Source: a virus
Direction: 5' to 3' (one strand)
Virus record (IMG/VR): IMGVR_UViG_3300032265_000044
Span: 1 to 25,021 of that record
Length of the DNA: 25,021 nucleotides
Below, piece after piece: positions 1 to 8,179 of the stretch. A program made the translations under genes and the position numbers. The notes beneath the pieces are model-generated. The model did not search any database and was not told where the DNA came from. It saw only the letters and a program-made list of their open reading frames with translations. Each line of letters begins with the position of its first letter. The first letter of the stretch is position 1.

Positions 1-2
1 AT

Positions 3-137
3 ATTCTCCACAATCAATACAAGTCACGCAAATCTGGTCAACGAAACAGAAACGACCCACGGGATTACGAAGCAATCTGCTACTTGATACCAAGGGAACA
101 GTTTAAAGAGATAAAAGGTTTTTCCTTTAATGACTGA
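3..137 (+). CDS. C-terminal fragment of an unrecognised protein
   Basis: Frame 3 is open from the left edge and ends at TGA 135-137, giving about 44 residues of a protein that starts outside the window. The end is charged and polar (NDPRDYEAICYLIPREQF, then KEIKGFSFND). The other two frames also stop before 110, so coding here rests on composition and on the 8-base overlap with the next start (ATG at 130), which is the tight packing seen throughout the window. I do not recognise the family. Because the next genes are an HNH protein and a DUF6378-like protein, it probably belongs to a nucleic-acid or early-function block rather than to the virion genes. It could still be a chance reading frame. 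Confidence 0.45.
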   Translation: MLHNQYKSRKSGQRNRNDPRDYEAICYLIPREQFKEIKGFSFND

Positions 138-486
138 GGATATGGGAACCACTAAACGAGGGAACCTATCGCAAAGAAGAAAGTTAGCGATATGGGAACG
201 AGAACATGGCAAATGCATGATCTGCTCAGTCAAGTTGAGGACAGGTCATTTTATCTTCGAGCACGTCCGGGCCTTGGAACTGGGAGGATCGGATACGGAC
301 GAGAATATACGTCTTACGTGCAAGGCTTGTGCTACGGAAAAGACGAAGGAGGATCACAGCATAGCAGCGAAAGCGAAACGAGCGAAGTCATCAACTTTAG
401 GTTTGAAAGTATCCAAAACCCCACTGCCATATGGAAAGAACTCAAAATGGAAGAAAAAGCTAAACGGAACTATAGTAGCCCGCTGA
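130..486 (+). CDS. HNH endonuclease-like protein lacking the final His
   Basis: A 118-residue protein with a compact HNH zinc fold. C29-x2-C32 and C64-x2-C67 form the zinc knuckles, E44-H45 (FEHVRALELGG) matches the first His block and N59 (DENIRLTC) the Asn block. In most family members the last knuckle is followed by His (CxxCHxxKT). Here the sequence is CKACATEKTKED, with Ala68 in that place, so nicking activity may be weak, lost or supported by another residue (H76 is nearby). The N-terminus and C-terminus are Lys/Arg-rich, as expected for DNA binding. ATG 130 overlaps the previous gene. A second ATG at 142 has a purine run too close to serve well. Phage HNH proteins act in packaging, homing or DNA processing, and the context does not choose between these. 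Confidence 0.75.
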   Translation: MTEDMGTTKRGNLSQRRKLAIWEREHGKCMICSVKLRTGHFIFEHVRALELGGSDTDENIRLTCKACATEKTKEDHSIAAKAKRAKSSTLGLKVSKTPLPYGKNSKWKKKLNGTIVAR

Positions 487-815
487 ACTGGCGTCAGTTC
501 ATTGATCACACACAGAAGACCGCTGAGGCTCACGCTGTTAAAAATGGTGATCCAGTTCCAGCAATTACGAAGGCTTCCCTGATGGCCTCTGTAATGCTTG
601 AGAAAGAGGTAACGGCGCACGACGTATCAATCATCATGATGTGTATATCGTTAGCCAAGGTCAGTGAGGATCGCCTTAATCCCGATCTTTACCGTGATGT
701 GATCACAACGTCAGCACACACCGCCCAGTTCGCAAAGCCAGTAGATGGTAGCTTTGCTGAACTGAGGATTATGTCTGACTTAGCTAATCAGTTGGCAGCA
801 GCAGACGCAGCTTAA
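447..815 (+). CDS. DUF6378-like small phage protein
   Basis: A 122-residue protein overlapping the HNH gene by 40 bases in another frame. The open frame extends back to 192, but the segment before 447 is Ser/Gly/Tyr-rich shadow of the HNH gene. ATG 447 has a GGAAAG ribosome site about 7 bases upstream, so I start there. The core (ITKASLMASVMLEKEV, TAHDVSIIMMCISLAKV, LNPDLYRDVI, then a TTSAH helix) follows the all-helical pattern I associate with DUF6378: an N-terminal WxxF helix, a T-x-x-D-V-x-x-M-M helix, and a closing D-x-x-x helix. The family's biochemical role is unknown to me. The similarity is from memory of the pattern, so the family name is tentative. It ends at TAA 813-815, inside the stop codon of the opposing gene. 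Confidence 0.6.
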   Translation: MEEKAKRNYSSPLNWRQFIDHTQKTAEAHAVKNGDPVPAITKASLMASVMLEKEVTAHDVSIIMMCISLAKVSEDRLNPDLYRDVITTSAHTAQFAKPVDGSFAELRIMSDLANQLAAADAA

Positions 816-3367
816 CGCTTGGCTGCATCCAACGCTTGAACAACTGCGTCGTCGGGTAATGAAAGCATATGCTCAGTCTTGCTTGCCAACATAACCTGAC
901 GGCGCTTTAAATCACGAAGAAGTGATTCTGCCGTAAGACCACCGACCTTACCGCCAGATTTGCGTCCTTCACGAGATGGCTGCTCAACCGTAGGCAAGGC
1001 GGCACGTCCGGTTACTGATAACAAAGCATTTCCAAGTCGAGACCATCCATTTGGATTAGGCTTGTTAAGGAGGGCTTGCATCAATTTTGGATCACTGGCG
1101 GCAGCTTGAAGTTTTTTAATTGCTTCTTCGCGGGTTCCGCCAAATACCCAATCGTTAGCTTTGTTAAATACGGCTGGAATTGCCCTTTTGCCAACGCCTA
1201 ATAAAGACAAAGCACCACCAACTGGGCCAGCGCCAGCAATATTTGTGGCCCCCTCAAGGGCGTGACCAGCCAATGCTCCAACAATAGTATCCGAAAGAGC
1301 ACCAGTAGCGCGGCCATAAAGAAGTGTGAACATATTGTTATCAACCAAATCGTCTAGCGTTTTACTAGGTACGATTTTGGCATTTCCTATCTTAGACAAG
1401 GCAGTAGCAGAATCGTGAAGGGCATTCACATATTGCTCTTCTTCTGGCTTAGGAAAAACTTTCTTAATCATATCTGGATGAGCATCCAAAAAGTTAGCTA
1501 ACGCTTTTGGATTATTCTTATTAACGATGTTTTCAAATGAATTTGAGAACTGCCGAATTTGAGACTGTTCTTCATTTTCACCCGATTTTTGAGCAATAGA
1601 CATTAACCGATCAGATAAGCCGGGAACTTCTTTGATCATCGCGGCATTCTTTGGATCGCTAACAAACTTTGTAACTTTTTCAGGAGTAATTTTAATATTG
1701 CTGCCATTATCGGTTAATTCACCAACCATCCAGTCAGAAACGTTCTTATCCGCCTGATCGCCAAATACATCGCGCAACTGACGCAAATTATTTGGACCAG
1801 AAGAGCCGCTGTAAAGATTCTTAAGTGTCATTTCTGGTGAAACTTTTTCGTTATTAACCATGTTGGATAAATAACCATCACCGAAAGTATCGTAATACTG
1901 TTTGGTCGCTGCACGAGCTTTATTCCAAGCCTCAATTTCACCATAAGCGTTTCCAAATCTGATATTTTCAGGGTTGGAAAGAACTTCACCGATTTTATTG
2001 GCAAAACCATACAAAGCAGGGGCATCAACTACGTTTGGGGACGTGTAAGCCTTTCTGGCTTGAGCTAATGCCATAGACCTTAAATCTTGAAGCTCATTAA
2101 ATGGAACCTGAGAACCTTCCATTTGAGAAATGTTATCCAAAACTTTAGTCATTTCAGATGGAAACCCAGCTCTTTTTGCTTGAGACAATCCATCCAAATA
2201 ATCGTTGAGTTGTCCTACAGCTTTGTTTTTATAAACGCCAGCCGACTGCAATTGTGGGTCTTGCCATGCAGCCTTAGCTTGATCATCCAATCTCTTATCA
2301 AGAGCTGTAATCATGTTTCGAACATTAACTGAAGCATCGCCTTGTGGGCTTGTTCCAGTTAGTCCAAAAGATGTTGACATATCAATTGGTTTACCAGCAG
2401 CGGCAGACGCCTGTTGAACGGTCATCTCAGCCTGAGCCGCAAGATTTTGATCGGATGTTTCCATCTGATTTCTTAATGCTTGAGCCTCCGCAGTATTTTC
2501 AAACTCTTTCATTCCAAGAGTTTTTTGAGCTAACGCCTGTGCCTGTTTAGCAGCAGCTTCCGCCCCCTTAACTTGAAGAGTTTGAGCAGTAGTTGGCTCA
2601 ACATTCGGGACAAAGCTAGGCGTTGGAGCGGCCAAAGTTCTCTCAGCAACTTCAGGTTGAACAAACGATTCACGAGCAGCTTTACCAGCAATCTGGCTTG
2701 CTACGTCAGAAATATTCTCAGGGCTTTTAGCGCGAATCATAGCGGCTGGGCCAGCTATTGCCGCACCACCACCAAGTCCGCCTACCACACGAGCGAATGG
2801 CTCATATGGAGTTCCTTGTGTTGCTAACCCAGCAGCCTCACTAGACGCTCCTGATGCAAATTGAGCAAGAATACGCTCCAATGCACTTCCGGGACCAACA
2901 ACAGCCAATGGCAATGCTTCCGCACCAGCTTCAACAATTTTCCCCGGAGTTGTTTGTGGACGTGGTGCTGTAGGAACACCCACCGTTTCTGCCGCTGAAG
3001 TAACATCAGCTAAAGAAGGGAGTCTGTTCGTACCATATTTCTGCTCATATCTTTTTTGGATATCGCGTACATTCTGAGTGCTTTTTTCAAATTCCTCAGA
3101 TGATCCTGCTGGCAATGCGCCTATTTTTTCACCAGCCCAAACGCCACCACTAACGGCGCGGCCCGGTAAACTTTCGATAAGGTCTGAAATGTTTTGAGCA
3201 GTTTCAGGAATGCCATAAATACCACGTTGAATCCCACTTATTGCACCACGACCTACATCAGATGTTACAGATGGGGGAGCATTACCAACGGATGGAAGAA
3301 CAAAATCTGGAGCGGTGGAAACCTGTTGAGGCTTCTTTTGCAAACTTGGAAGAACAAAATCATCCAT
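812..3367 (-). CDS. Large ejection-type / internal virion protein (851 aa)
   Basis: The last gene of the rightward-entering operon, 1 base after the 1207-residue protein. It starts with two copies of a short DFVLPS motif (residues 3-8 and 21-26). A Gly/Ala-rich hydrophobic stretch follows near residues 190-212 (GGLGGGAAIAG), then a long helical, Gln/Ala/Lys-rich middle and a second Gly-rich hydrophobic stretch near 690-745. The last 55 residues hold RKSGGKVGG and the end motif LSLPDDAVVQALDAAK. I associate that end with large phage ejection or structural proteins from environmental phages. Size, helical composition, glycine-zipper-like segments and position beside another giant protein suggest an internal protein released with the genome, perhaps able to insert in membranes. 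No lytic transglycosylase or protease motif was seen. The function is inferred from pattern and place only. Confidence 0.6.
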   Translation of the reverse strand: MDDFVLPSLQKKPQQVSTAPDFVLPSVGNAPPSVTSDVGRGAISGIQRGIYGIPETAQNISDLIESLPGRAVSGGVWAGEKIGALPAGSSEEFEKSTQNVRDIQKRYEQKYGTNRLPSLADVTSAAETVGVPTAPRPQTTPGKIVEAGAEALPLAVVGPGSALERILAQFASGASSEAAGLATQGTPYEPFARVVGGLGGGAAIAGPAAMIRAKSPENISDVASQIAGKAARESFVQPEVAERTLAAPTPSFVPNVEPTTAQTLQVKGAEAAAKQAQALAQKTLGMKEFENTAEAQALRNQMETSDQNLAAQAEMTVQQASAAAGKPIDMSTSFGLTGTSPQGDASVNVRNMITALDKRLDDQAKAAWQDPQLQSAGVYKNKAVGQLNDYLDGLSQAKRAGFPSEMTKVLDNISQMEGSQVPFNELQDLRSMALAQARKAYTSPNVVDAPALYGFANKIGEVLSNPENIRFGNAYGEIEAWNKARAATKQYYDTFGDGYLSNMVNNEKVSPEMTLKNLYSGSSGPNNLRQLRDVFGDQADKNVSDWMVGELTDNGSNIKITPEKVTKFVSDPKNAAMIKEVPGLSDRLMSIAQKSGENEEQSQIRQFSNSFENIVNKNNPKALANFLDAHPDMIKKVFPKPEEEQYVNALHDSATALSKIGNAKIVPSKTLDDLVDNNMFTLLYGRATGALSDTIVGALAGHALEGATNIAGAGPVGGALSLLGVGKRAIPAVFNKANDWVFGGTREEAIKKLQAAASDPKLMQALLNKPNPNGWSRLGNALLSVTGRAALPTVEQPSREGRKSGGKVGGLTAESLLRDLKRRQVMLASKTEHMLSLPDDAVVQALDAAKR

Positions 3368-3368
3368 T

Positions 3369-6300
3369 TTATTGCCCCAAAACTAGATTTGAAACACCCT
3401 GACCATAATGATCGTCAAATGCCTTTGTGGCTTTTGATACGTCTTTATTCTTAACTGCATATTCCCGTAATGCTTTTGCATCATCTGGATTAACCGTGGA
3501 AAGAACTGCCCGTTTAGCATACATATCAGGTGGATTTTGCTTAGCAAAAAGCTGTTCAGCACCGTTCAGATGACCAAACTTTGCTGCATAATCTTCATAG
3601 AAAGCAGTGCGATTTTGTTCATATTGAGCTGCCTGACGAAGACCTTCAACAATTCTCTTGTAACCCATTGATGTGTTTTCGGTCCCCGGATTTGCCTGAA
3701 CGGATTGCTGAACAATAAAGCCCGGTTCATGGCCACCAATAGAGCGACTAAGTTCCGCACCAAGCCTAAAGCGATCTTTGGTAAGATTTTCAATAGCAGC
3801 GACAGAACTAGCATCAAATACAGGAGAGCCACCCAAACTTTGCAAGAAAGTATTGGCGCTTTTAGCAAACTCACCACGTTCAGTTGCGTATGAACCGGGC
3901 GTCAAAAATCCTGTATCGGGAAGATTTTTACGCTGTAAATCCATATCATCTAAACGATATTGTTGCCCAAAGGCAGCCTGAGACTTAGCACGCTGATCCG
4001 CCAAGGATTTCGCTGCATTTGAAGCCTCATCCTTTGCCATTGTAGGGTTCATTTGAATATTAAACTGCTGATCAGGAATATAACCTTCTGGCACCTTCGT
4101 TGGATCAATAATTTTGGTTTCGGGTTGAATCGGGGTGGCTGATGTAGCTGGAACCTGATCTTTATTTTCACTGACATCTGGCAATGGGTCAGCCGTTCCT
4201 TCTTTTGTTGGAACCGATTCAGGCTTGATATCAGACAAAGGATTCATTTTTTCATCGGTAATACGTTTTGGCGGCAGAAGTGGATTGGTGTTGTCATACA
4301 AGACAAATCCATATCCCGGAATCCACTGCTTAGAATACAATCCAGCCCGTGCTGTTGCTGCGCGAGCTTGCATTTCTGATATCTCTGCGGGAGCCTTCTG
4401 CTCTTGAACGCTTACTTCACGTCCTTTGAGAGCTTGTTCAGCCAAAGCTTTTTGAGTTTCATAATTAATCTGCTTCTGCTTAGCATAGGTATTCATGCCA
4501 GTCAGTCCGCCTTGACCAATGGCTTGGGTAAGGAATGGAGATGGGCTTGCCATCATGCCAAAGCCAGCAGCCATCATGGCCTGACGAGCATCATCAGATA
4601 ATGGTTGACCCTTATTAAAGGTGCTTGAAATAAAACCCGGCTGCGTATCTGATCCAAATACACCACCTAGCCCCTTAGATATAGATGATCCTAATCCACC
4701 CAAGAAACCTTGATCTGCGGGAACGGTTTTTTCTGGATCAGCAGAGCTGCCATCAGCATGTGGAATGCGAGGAACAAGACCGCCAGTGGCATACATGGAT
4801 TGGCCTAAAGTACCACCAATACCGCTATCTCCACTAATATAACTTGGCAAAACTGATGAAGGAGCGGTGGCTAAACTGTATTTTTTGTAAGCCTTACCAA
4901 ACCCTTCAATACCAGAAGTGTCAAATGTTGGCGCATCATATGGATGAGCTGTCGGGATAGGCATACTTCCGCCCGCTTTAATTTCCTTTGCTTGAGGAAT
5001 ATATGATCCAAGCGTAATCTTAGCTAATGCAGCCATTTCTTCAGCTAGTGGATCATCAGCGTATGGTATTTGAGTAAATTGGCTTCCACCCGACGCAAAT
5101 GGATGACGCTCCATGCTTTCAGGGACAAGGCCGCCCATTGATGACCCACCAGCTGCAAAGTGGCCACGATCCGCAGCTTTATTAGTAGCATCATTGTAAT
5201 CAACAACACGCATACCATCATCGCGACGGTAAACAGCATTAGGATTATGCTTTTCAACCTCTTGAGCACTAAGACCAATTTGCGTACGTGGGTCACCCTT
5301 ATAATTATACTTATAAAGGTTTTGACCATCAAAGGTCTTACCAATAGGCTCCATGTTTTCTTTAAGGCGCTCGTCTGATGGCGTCATATAACCCAACAAT
5401 GACGTGCCAAGGCCAAGTGCGGCATTCATTGGATTTGGAGCCGGAGTAGTGGCCGTGCTCGTACCACCCTGACCAGCGCCAAGGCCGGAAGCCATGTTTG
5501 CCAAACTACCCAACGTCTGGAATGGATATGCCTGTTGCTGAGCGAACTGTTGATATGCAGCTGCGTTCTGAGCTTGCTGAACTGCGTACGGAATAGCTCC
5601 AGCCGCCGACAACTGTTGAGCGCCAGTCATGCCAGCCGTTTGAGCGCCAGCCCCTAACTGTCCATATTGAGCACCAGCGGCCAATGACATTGGAACCGTT
5701 TGAAGTGCCGCGTTTTGAGCCAATGTTCCAAGCTGACCGTACTGAGCACCAAGAGCACCCAACTGTTGAGCGCCCTGCATAGCAGCATTTTGAGCACCGG
5801 TGCCAAGTTGACCGTATAGTGATGCTTGCTGCTGAGCCAATGGCATACCCTGAAGTGCCGCGTTCTGAGCCGCAGTACCTAATGCACCATATTGACCAGC
5901 CGCACCCATTCCTTGGCCAGCAATGTTTGCAATATTAGCAGCGCCCTGTTGCTGAGCTTGACCGGCATTAATAAGAGCCTGTTGAGCCTGTCCACCAAGT
6001 TGACCATACTGATTAGCAAGGCCGCCAATCTGTCCATACATAGAACCCTGCTGCCCAGCGATACCCGCCTGAGCGCCAAGGCCAGACAAATAATTCTGTG
6101 CCGCCGATTGATAGCCAGTGTTAGCCATCTGGCCAAGCGTTTGACCCATAGCAAGGTTCTGCTGGCCCATAAGAGCCGCCTGAGCCACCTTGCCACGATC
6201 CCCACCGAAAGCACCCTGCTGAATTGCGCTTCCCTGAAGTTGCTGTTGCTGCTGTTGATTTTGATTCTGCATCATTGCAGCCGTTGAACCCATCGCATTC

Positions 6301-6992
6301 TGCAAATAAGGATTCATGTAACCTTGAACGCCAGCCGCATAATTCGGGGCATTGTAACCCTGAGAAATACCACCCAATCCGCCGATAGTCTGCCCAAGCC
6401 CACCAGCCGCGCCCATCGTACCCATCTGAGCGGCCTGATAACTTGGCTGAGCTGCATATGTTGATTGCATCAGCGGCCTCATGCCAGCTTGAGCAGCGCC
6501 CGCAGCTTCTTGATATTGAGGCATAGTTCCAGCCGCAAAAGTTTGAGCACCCTGAAAATAAGGTTGCGCCACTCCCAAGCCTTGGTTCAAAATATCTTGA
6601 GCTTGCCCAGCCGCTCCATACCCCGCCTGATAAGCTGGCTGAGCCGCATTCATGTTCATTCCAGCTTGCTGTGCAGCGGCACCCGTCAGATCAGTAGCCG
6701 CGCCATAATAAGGCTGGGCAACATTTTGGCCTTGAGCAATTTGGTTCATGGCAGTATTCGTCGCGCCATAACCAGCCTGATATCCGGGCTGTGCGGCCTG
6801 AGAATATTGCTGAGCTTGATTGATGCCAGCTTGCTGAGTAGCATTGATATCAGGAACTAGCTGCCCCTGATACTGCTGGTAAGGTTGCTGCTGAAGGGCT
6901 TTACCCTGCTCAGTTATGTACTTGTACATATCCTGAACAGCCTGTGGAGGCGCACTCGTGGACGTAGTGGTGGCTGAACCCTTGGAACCCAT
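3369..6992 (-). CDS. Large Gln/Ala/Gly-rich virion protein with a central S74-like domain (1207 aa)
   Basis: Residues 1-510 are extremely rich in Gln, Ala, Gly and Tyr, including a 4 x 25-residue tandem repeat (368-467). Near 536-620 lies a segment like the peptidase S74 intramolecular chaperone domain: SDERLKEN, with S539 and K544 spaced as in the Ser/Lys pair of endosialidase-type domains, then NLYKYNYKGD, GLSAQEVE and DGMRVVDY. After it come short Gly-Gly motifs (FAAGG, FASGG, YATGGLVP), a Met/Ala-rich helix (ARQAMMAAGFGMMAS), a proline-rich linker and a helical C-terminus with AELSRSIGG. S74 domains normally end tail fibres or spikes, so a central position with about 590 further residues is unusual. 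Best guess: an internal or ejection protein, possibly self-processed at S539 into parts of about 538 and 669 residues. A tail appendage is the main alternative. Confidence 0.65.
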   Translation of the reverse strand: MGSKGSATTTSTSAPPQAVQDMYKYITEQGKALQQQPYQQYQGQLVPDINATQQAGINQAQQYSQAAQPGYQAGYGATNTAMNQIAQGQNVAQPYYGAATDLTGAAAQQAGMNMNAAQPAYQAGYGAAGQAQDILNQGLGVAQPYFQGAQTFAAGTMPQYQEAAGAAQAGMRPLMQSTYAAQPSYQAAQMGTMGAAGGLGQTIGGLGGISQGYNAPNYAAGVQGYMNPYLQNAMGSTAAMMQNQNQQQQQQLQGSAIQQGAFGGDRGKVAQAALMGQQNLAMGQTLGQMANTGYQSAAQNYLSGLGAQAGIAGQQGSMYGQIGGLANQYGQLGGQAQQALINAGQAQQQGAANIANIAGQGMGAAGQYGALGTAAQNAALQGMPLAQQQASLYGQLGTGAQNAAMQGAQQLGALGAQYGQLGTLAQNAALQTVPMSLAAGAQYGQLGAGAQTAGMTGAQQLSAAGAIPYAVQQAQNAAAYQQFAQQQAYPFQTLGSLANMASGLGAGQGGTSTATTPAPNPMNAALGLGTSLLGYMTPSDERLKENMEPIGKTFDGQNLYKYNYKGDPRTQIGLSAQEVEKHNPNAVYRRDDGMRVVDYNDATNKAADRGHFAAGGSSMGGLVPESMERHPFASGGSQFTQIPYADDPLAEEMAALAKITLGSYIPQAKEIKAGGSMPIPTAHPYDAPTFDTSGIEGFGKAYKKYSLATAPSSVLPSYISGDSGIGGTLGQSMYATGGLVPRIPHADGSSADPEKTVPADQGFLGGLGSSISKGLGGVFGSDTQPGFISSTFNKGQPLSDDARQAMMAAGFGMMASPSPFLTQAIGQGGLTGMNTYAKQKQINYETQKALAEQALKGREVSVQEQKAPAEISEMQARAATARAGLYSKQWIPGYGFVLYDNTNPLLPPKRITDEKMNPLSDIKPESVPTKEGTADPLPDVSENKDQVPATSATPIQPETKIIDPTKVPEGYIPDQQFNIQMNPTMAKDEASNAAKSLADQRAKSQAAFGQQYRLDDMDLQRKNLPDTGFLTPGSYATERGEFAKSANTFLQSLGGSPVFDASSVAAIENLTKDRFRLGAELSRSIGGHEPGFIVQQSVQANPGTENTSMGYKRIVEGLRQAAQYEQNRTAFYEDYAAKFGHLNGAEQLFAKQNPPDMYAKRAVLSTVNPDDAKALREYAVKNKDVSKATKAFDDHYGQGVSNLVLGQ
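5592..5891 (-). repeat. 4 x 75-bp tandem repeat inside the 1207-aa gene
   Basis: Four consecutive 25-residue units (residues 368-467) begin with YG(A/Q)LG. The first three continue with xxAQNAAxQ and the fourth is more diverged (AGAQTAGMTG). The unit boundaries at 5891, 5816, 5741 and 5666 are exactly 75 bases apart. A related incomplete unit, YGQLGGQAQQAL, lies upstream. The period suggests duplication of a helical module. Confidence 0.8.
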
Positions 6993-7002
6993 CGTATAAC
7001 CC

Positions 7003-7563
7003 TCAATCTACTTCTTCGTCAGTAGAACCTGTTTTCGCGCCCCATAGGAAAAACGCCCCAGCGGGTTCACCAAAGTTACGCTCGTATAAAGCTATCTTAG
7101 CACTTGTTCTCGTATTTGACAAAACCCCAATCATCAAAGGAAGTTCAAGGTCTGTCGCAACTTTCTTAGCAAATTCAATCAGTTTCTGGACCCGTGATTC
7201 TTTGGCATTACGATAATCTGGATGCACAAAGACACACATTTCTTCCAAGAACTGTTTCTCCGAATACCAATAGTTAGCCACCCGCAAAACAACCAATCCT
7301 TCAAGTTTATCTTTCGGTCCAATGACGCCGATAATACCGTTGCTTTGTGTCAATTGTGGCCACAGAGCTTCAGCAACTTTGGTATCATTAAAATCAAACA
7401 AACCATTCTCTTTATGGACAATACGAGCCAAGTCCATAATGCCAAATAGGTCGTCTTTGGCGGCAACCCTGACGCGGGCTGGGGTAGTGATTAGCTCAAT
7501 TTTGCGGTTCTTCCGTGCACTCTTTGACAGACGAACACGTTTTTTAGTCTCTACAATTTGCAT
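7003..7563 (-). CDS. GNAT-family N-acetyltransferase
   Basis: A 186-residue protein. After a basic tail (RLSKSARKNRK, residues 11-21) it follows the GNAT order: a first strand and helix (PARVRVAAKDDLFGIMDLA), a middle strand (EGLVVLRVAN), the core strand-turn-helix (EEMCVFVHPDYRNAKESR, then a long helix 124-137), and a final strand-helix (LPLMIGV, ALYERNFGEPAGAFF). The acetyl-CoA loop is usually Q/R-x-x-G-x-G/A. Here it reads RNAKESR without those glycines, a variant I associate with phage-encoded members of the family. The substrate is unknown. Lying between virion genes, it may modify a virion or host protein, but that is inference. It starts 3 bases after the upstream stop and has 10 bases before the next gene. 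Confidence 0.75.
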   Translation of the reverse strand: MQIVETKKRVRLSKSARKNRKIELITTPARVRVAAKDDLFGIMDLARIVHKENGLFDFNDTKVAEALWPQLTQSNGIIGVIGPKDKLEGLVVLRVANYWYSEKQFLEEMCVFVHPDYRNAKESRVQKLIEFAKKVATDLELPLMIGVLSNTRTSAKIALYERNFGEPAGAFFLWGAKTGSTDEEVD

Positions 7564-7566
7564 TTA

Positions 7567-8169
7567 TTAGTCCTTCTTTGGGCCGGGTAGTTTACTCAGT
7601 GTCTTTATTAAGTCCTTGCGAGCCAAAACGACAAAATCGTCCAAAAGATTATGCCCGTCGTCAATGTCGCCACTGCCAAGTGAAGTAACAACACTAGGAG
7701 GAATAACATATTCCCCTCCAGCAGCAACAATAGGCGCGAGAGCACCATTTTCTTTTTCAATTCTAGGTCCACCATTATGGCCCATCATACTTAGTTGTTT
7801 ATTATCATTGTAATCGTGGCAAAGGTCATCCCAAACATCAAGCCCTGCATCGGTATTTCCCTCACCTAATGCCGACACGATGTCAGCCGGAATAACATAT
7901 GACCCAGCCGGAACATGCATATTGAGATGATCAGTACGACCAGCTACTGCGGCATGAATTGGTCCGATATGAACACGCAAATCATGCGCCGCACGATCTG
8001 AGACATCTGCATTGGTTAACGGGTCGGGAATGTCACCGCCCGATGCCTTCTTAGAACGAGCAACATTCAATGCCGCCGCTATGGCTTGATCTTGAGGATG
8101 ACCAGAATAAATCATTTCCCTTATATTAGAGCTGATCGTCTTCTGTGACTTACCGTGTGCTAGTGGCAT
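7567..8169 (-). CDS. Phage protein with two GxYVIP repeats (200 aa)
   Basis: It begins MPLAHGKSQKTISSNIREMI, followed by a QDQAIAAALNVAR helix and KKASGGDIPDP. I know this N-terminal type (DUF6496-like) only as a conserved phage protein. Two similar segments follow: residues 85-116 (VPAGSYVIPADIVSALGEGN, then a DAGLDVWDDL helix) and residues 148-180 (VAAGGEYVIPPSVVTSLGSG, then a DIDDGHNLLDDFV helix). They look like an internal duplication. The C-terminus is basic (TLSKLPGPKKD). The KKASGG segment resembles the SGG/AGG motifs of the two giant proteins downstream. It may be a minor virion component, but no enzymatic motif is visible and the function is not known to me. Confidence 0.65.
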   Translation of the reverse strand: MPLAHGKSQKTISSNIREMIYSGHPQDQAIAAALNVARSKKASGGDIPDPLTNADVSDRAAHDLRVHIGPIHAAVAGRTDHLNMHVPAGSYVIPADIVSALGEGNTDAGLDVWDDLCHDYNDNKQLSMMGHNGGPRIEKENGALAPIVAAGGEYVIPPSVVTSLGSGDIDDGHNLLDDFVVLARKDLIKTLSKLPGPKKD

Positions 8170-8179
8170 GACCTATACC

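Noticed and set aside
192-446. Upstream extension of the DUF6378-like gene
   Set aside because: This part is the HNH gene read in another frame. ATG 447 has a good ribosome site and the domain starts there.
791-833. Imperfect hairpin (GTTGGCAGC against GCTG-bulge-CCAAC) over the convergent stops
   Set aside because: The loop is about 22 bases and there is no U-run on either strand. I cannot support a terminator.
3566-5344. Short - strand frames (e.g. 3566-3877, 5045-5344) inside the 1207-residue gene
   Set aside because: They overlap a strong gene in another frame and show no family pattern or ribosome site.
5892-6860. Ser/Leu-rich frames on the + strand
   Set aside because: They are complements of the Gln/Ala-rich N-terminal region of the 1207-residue gene.
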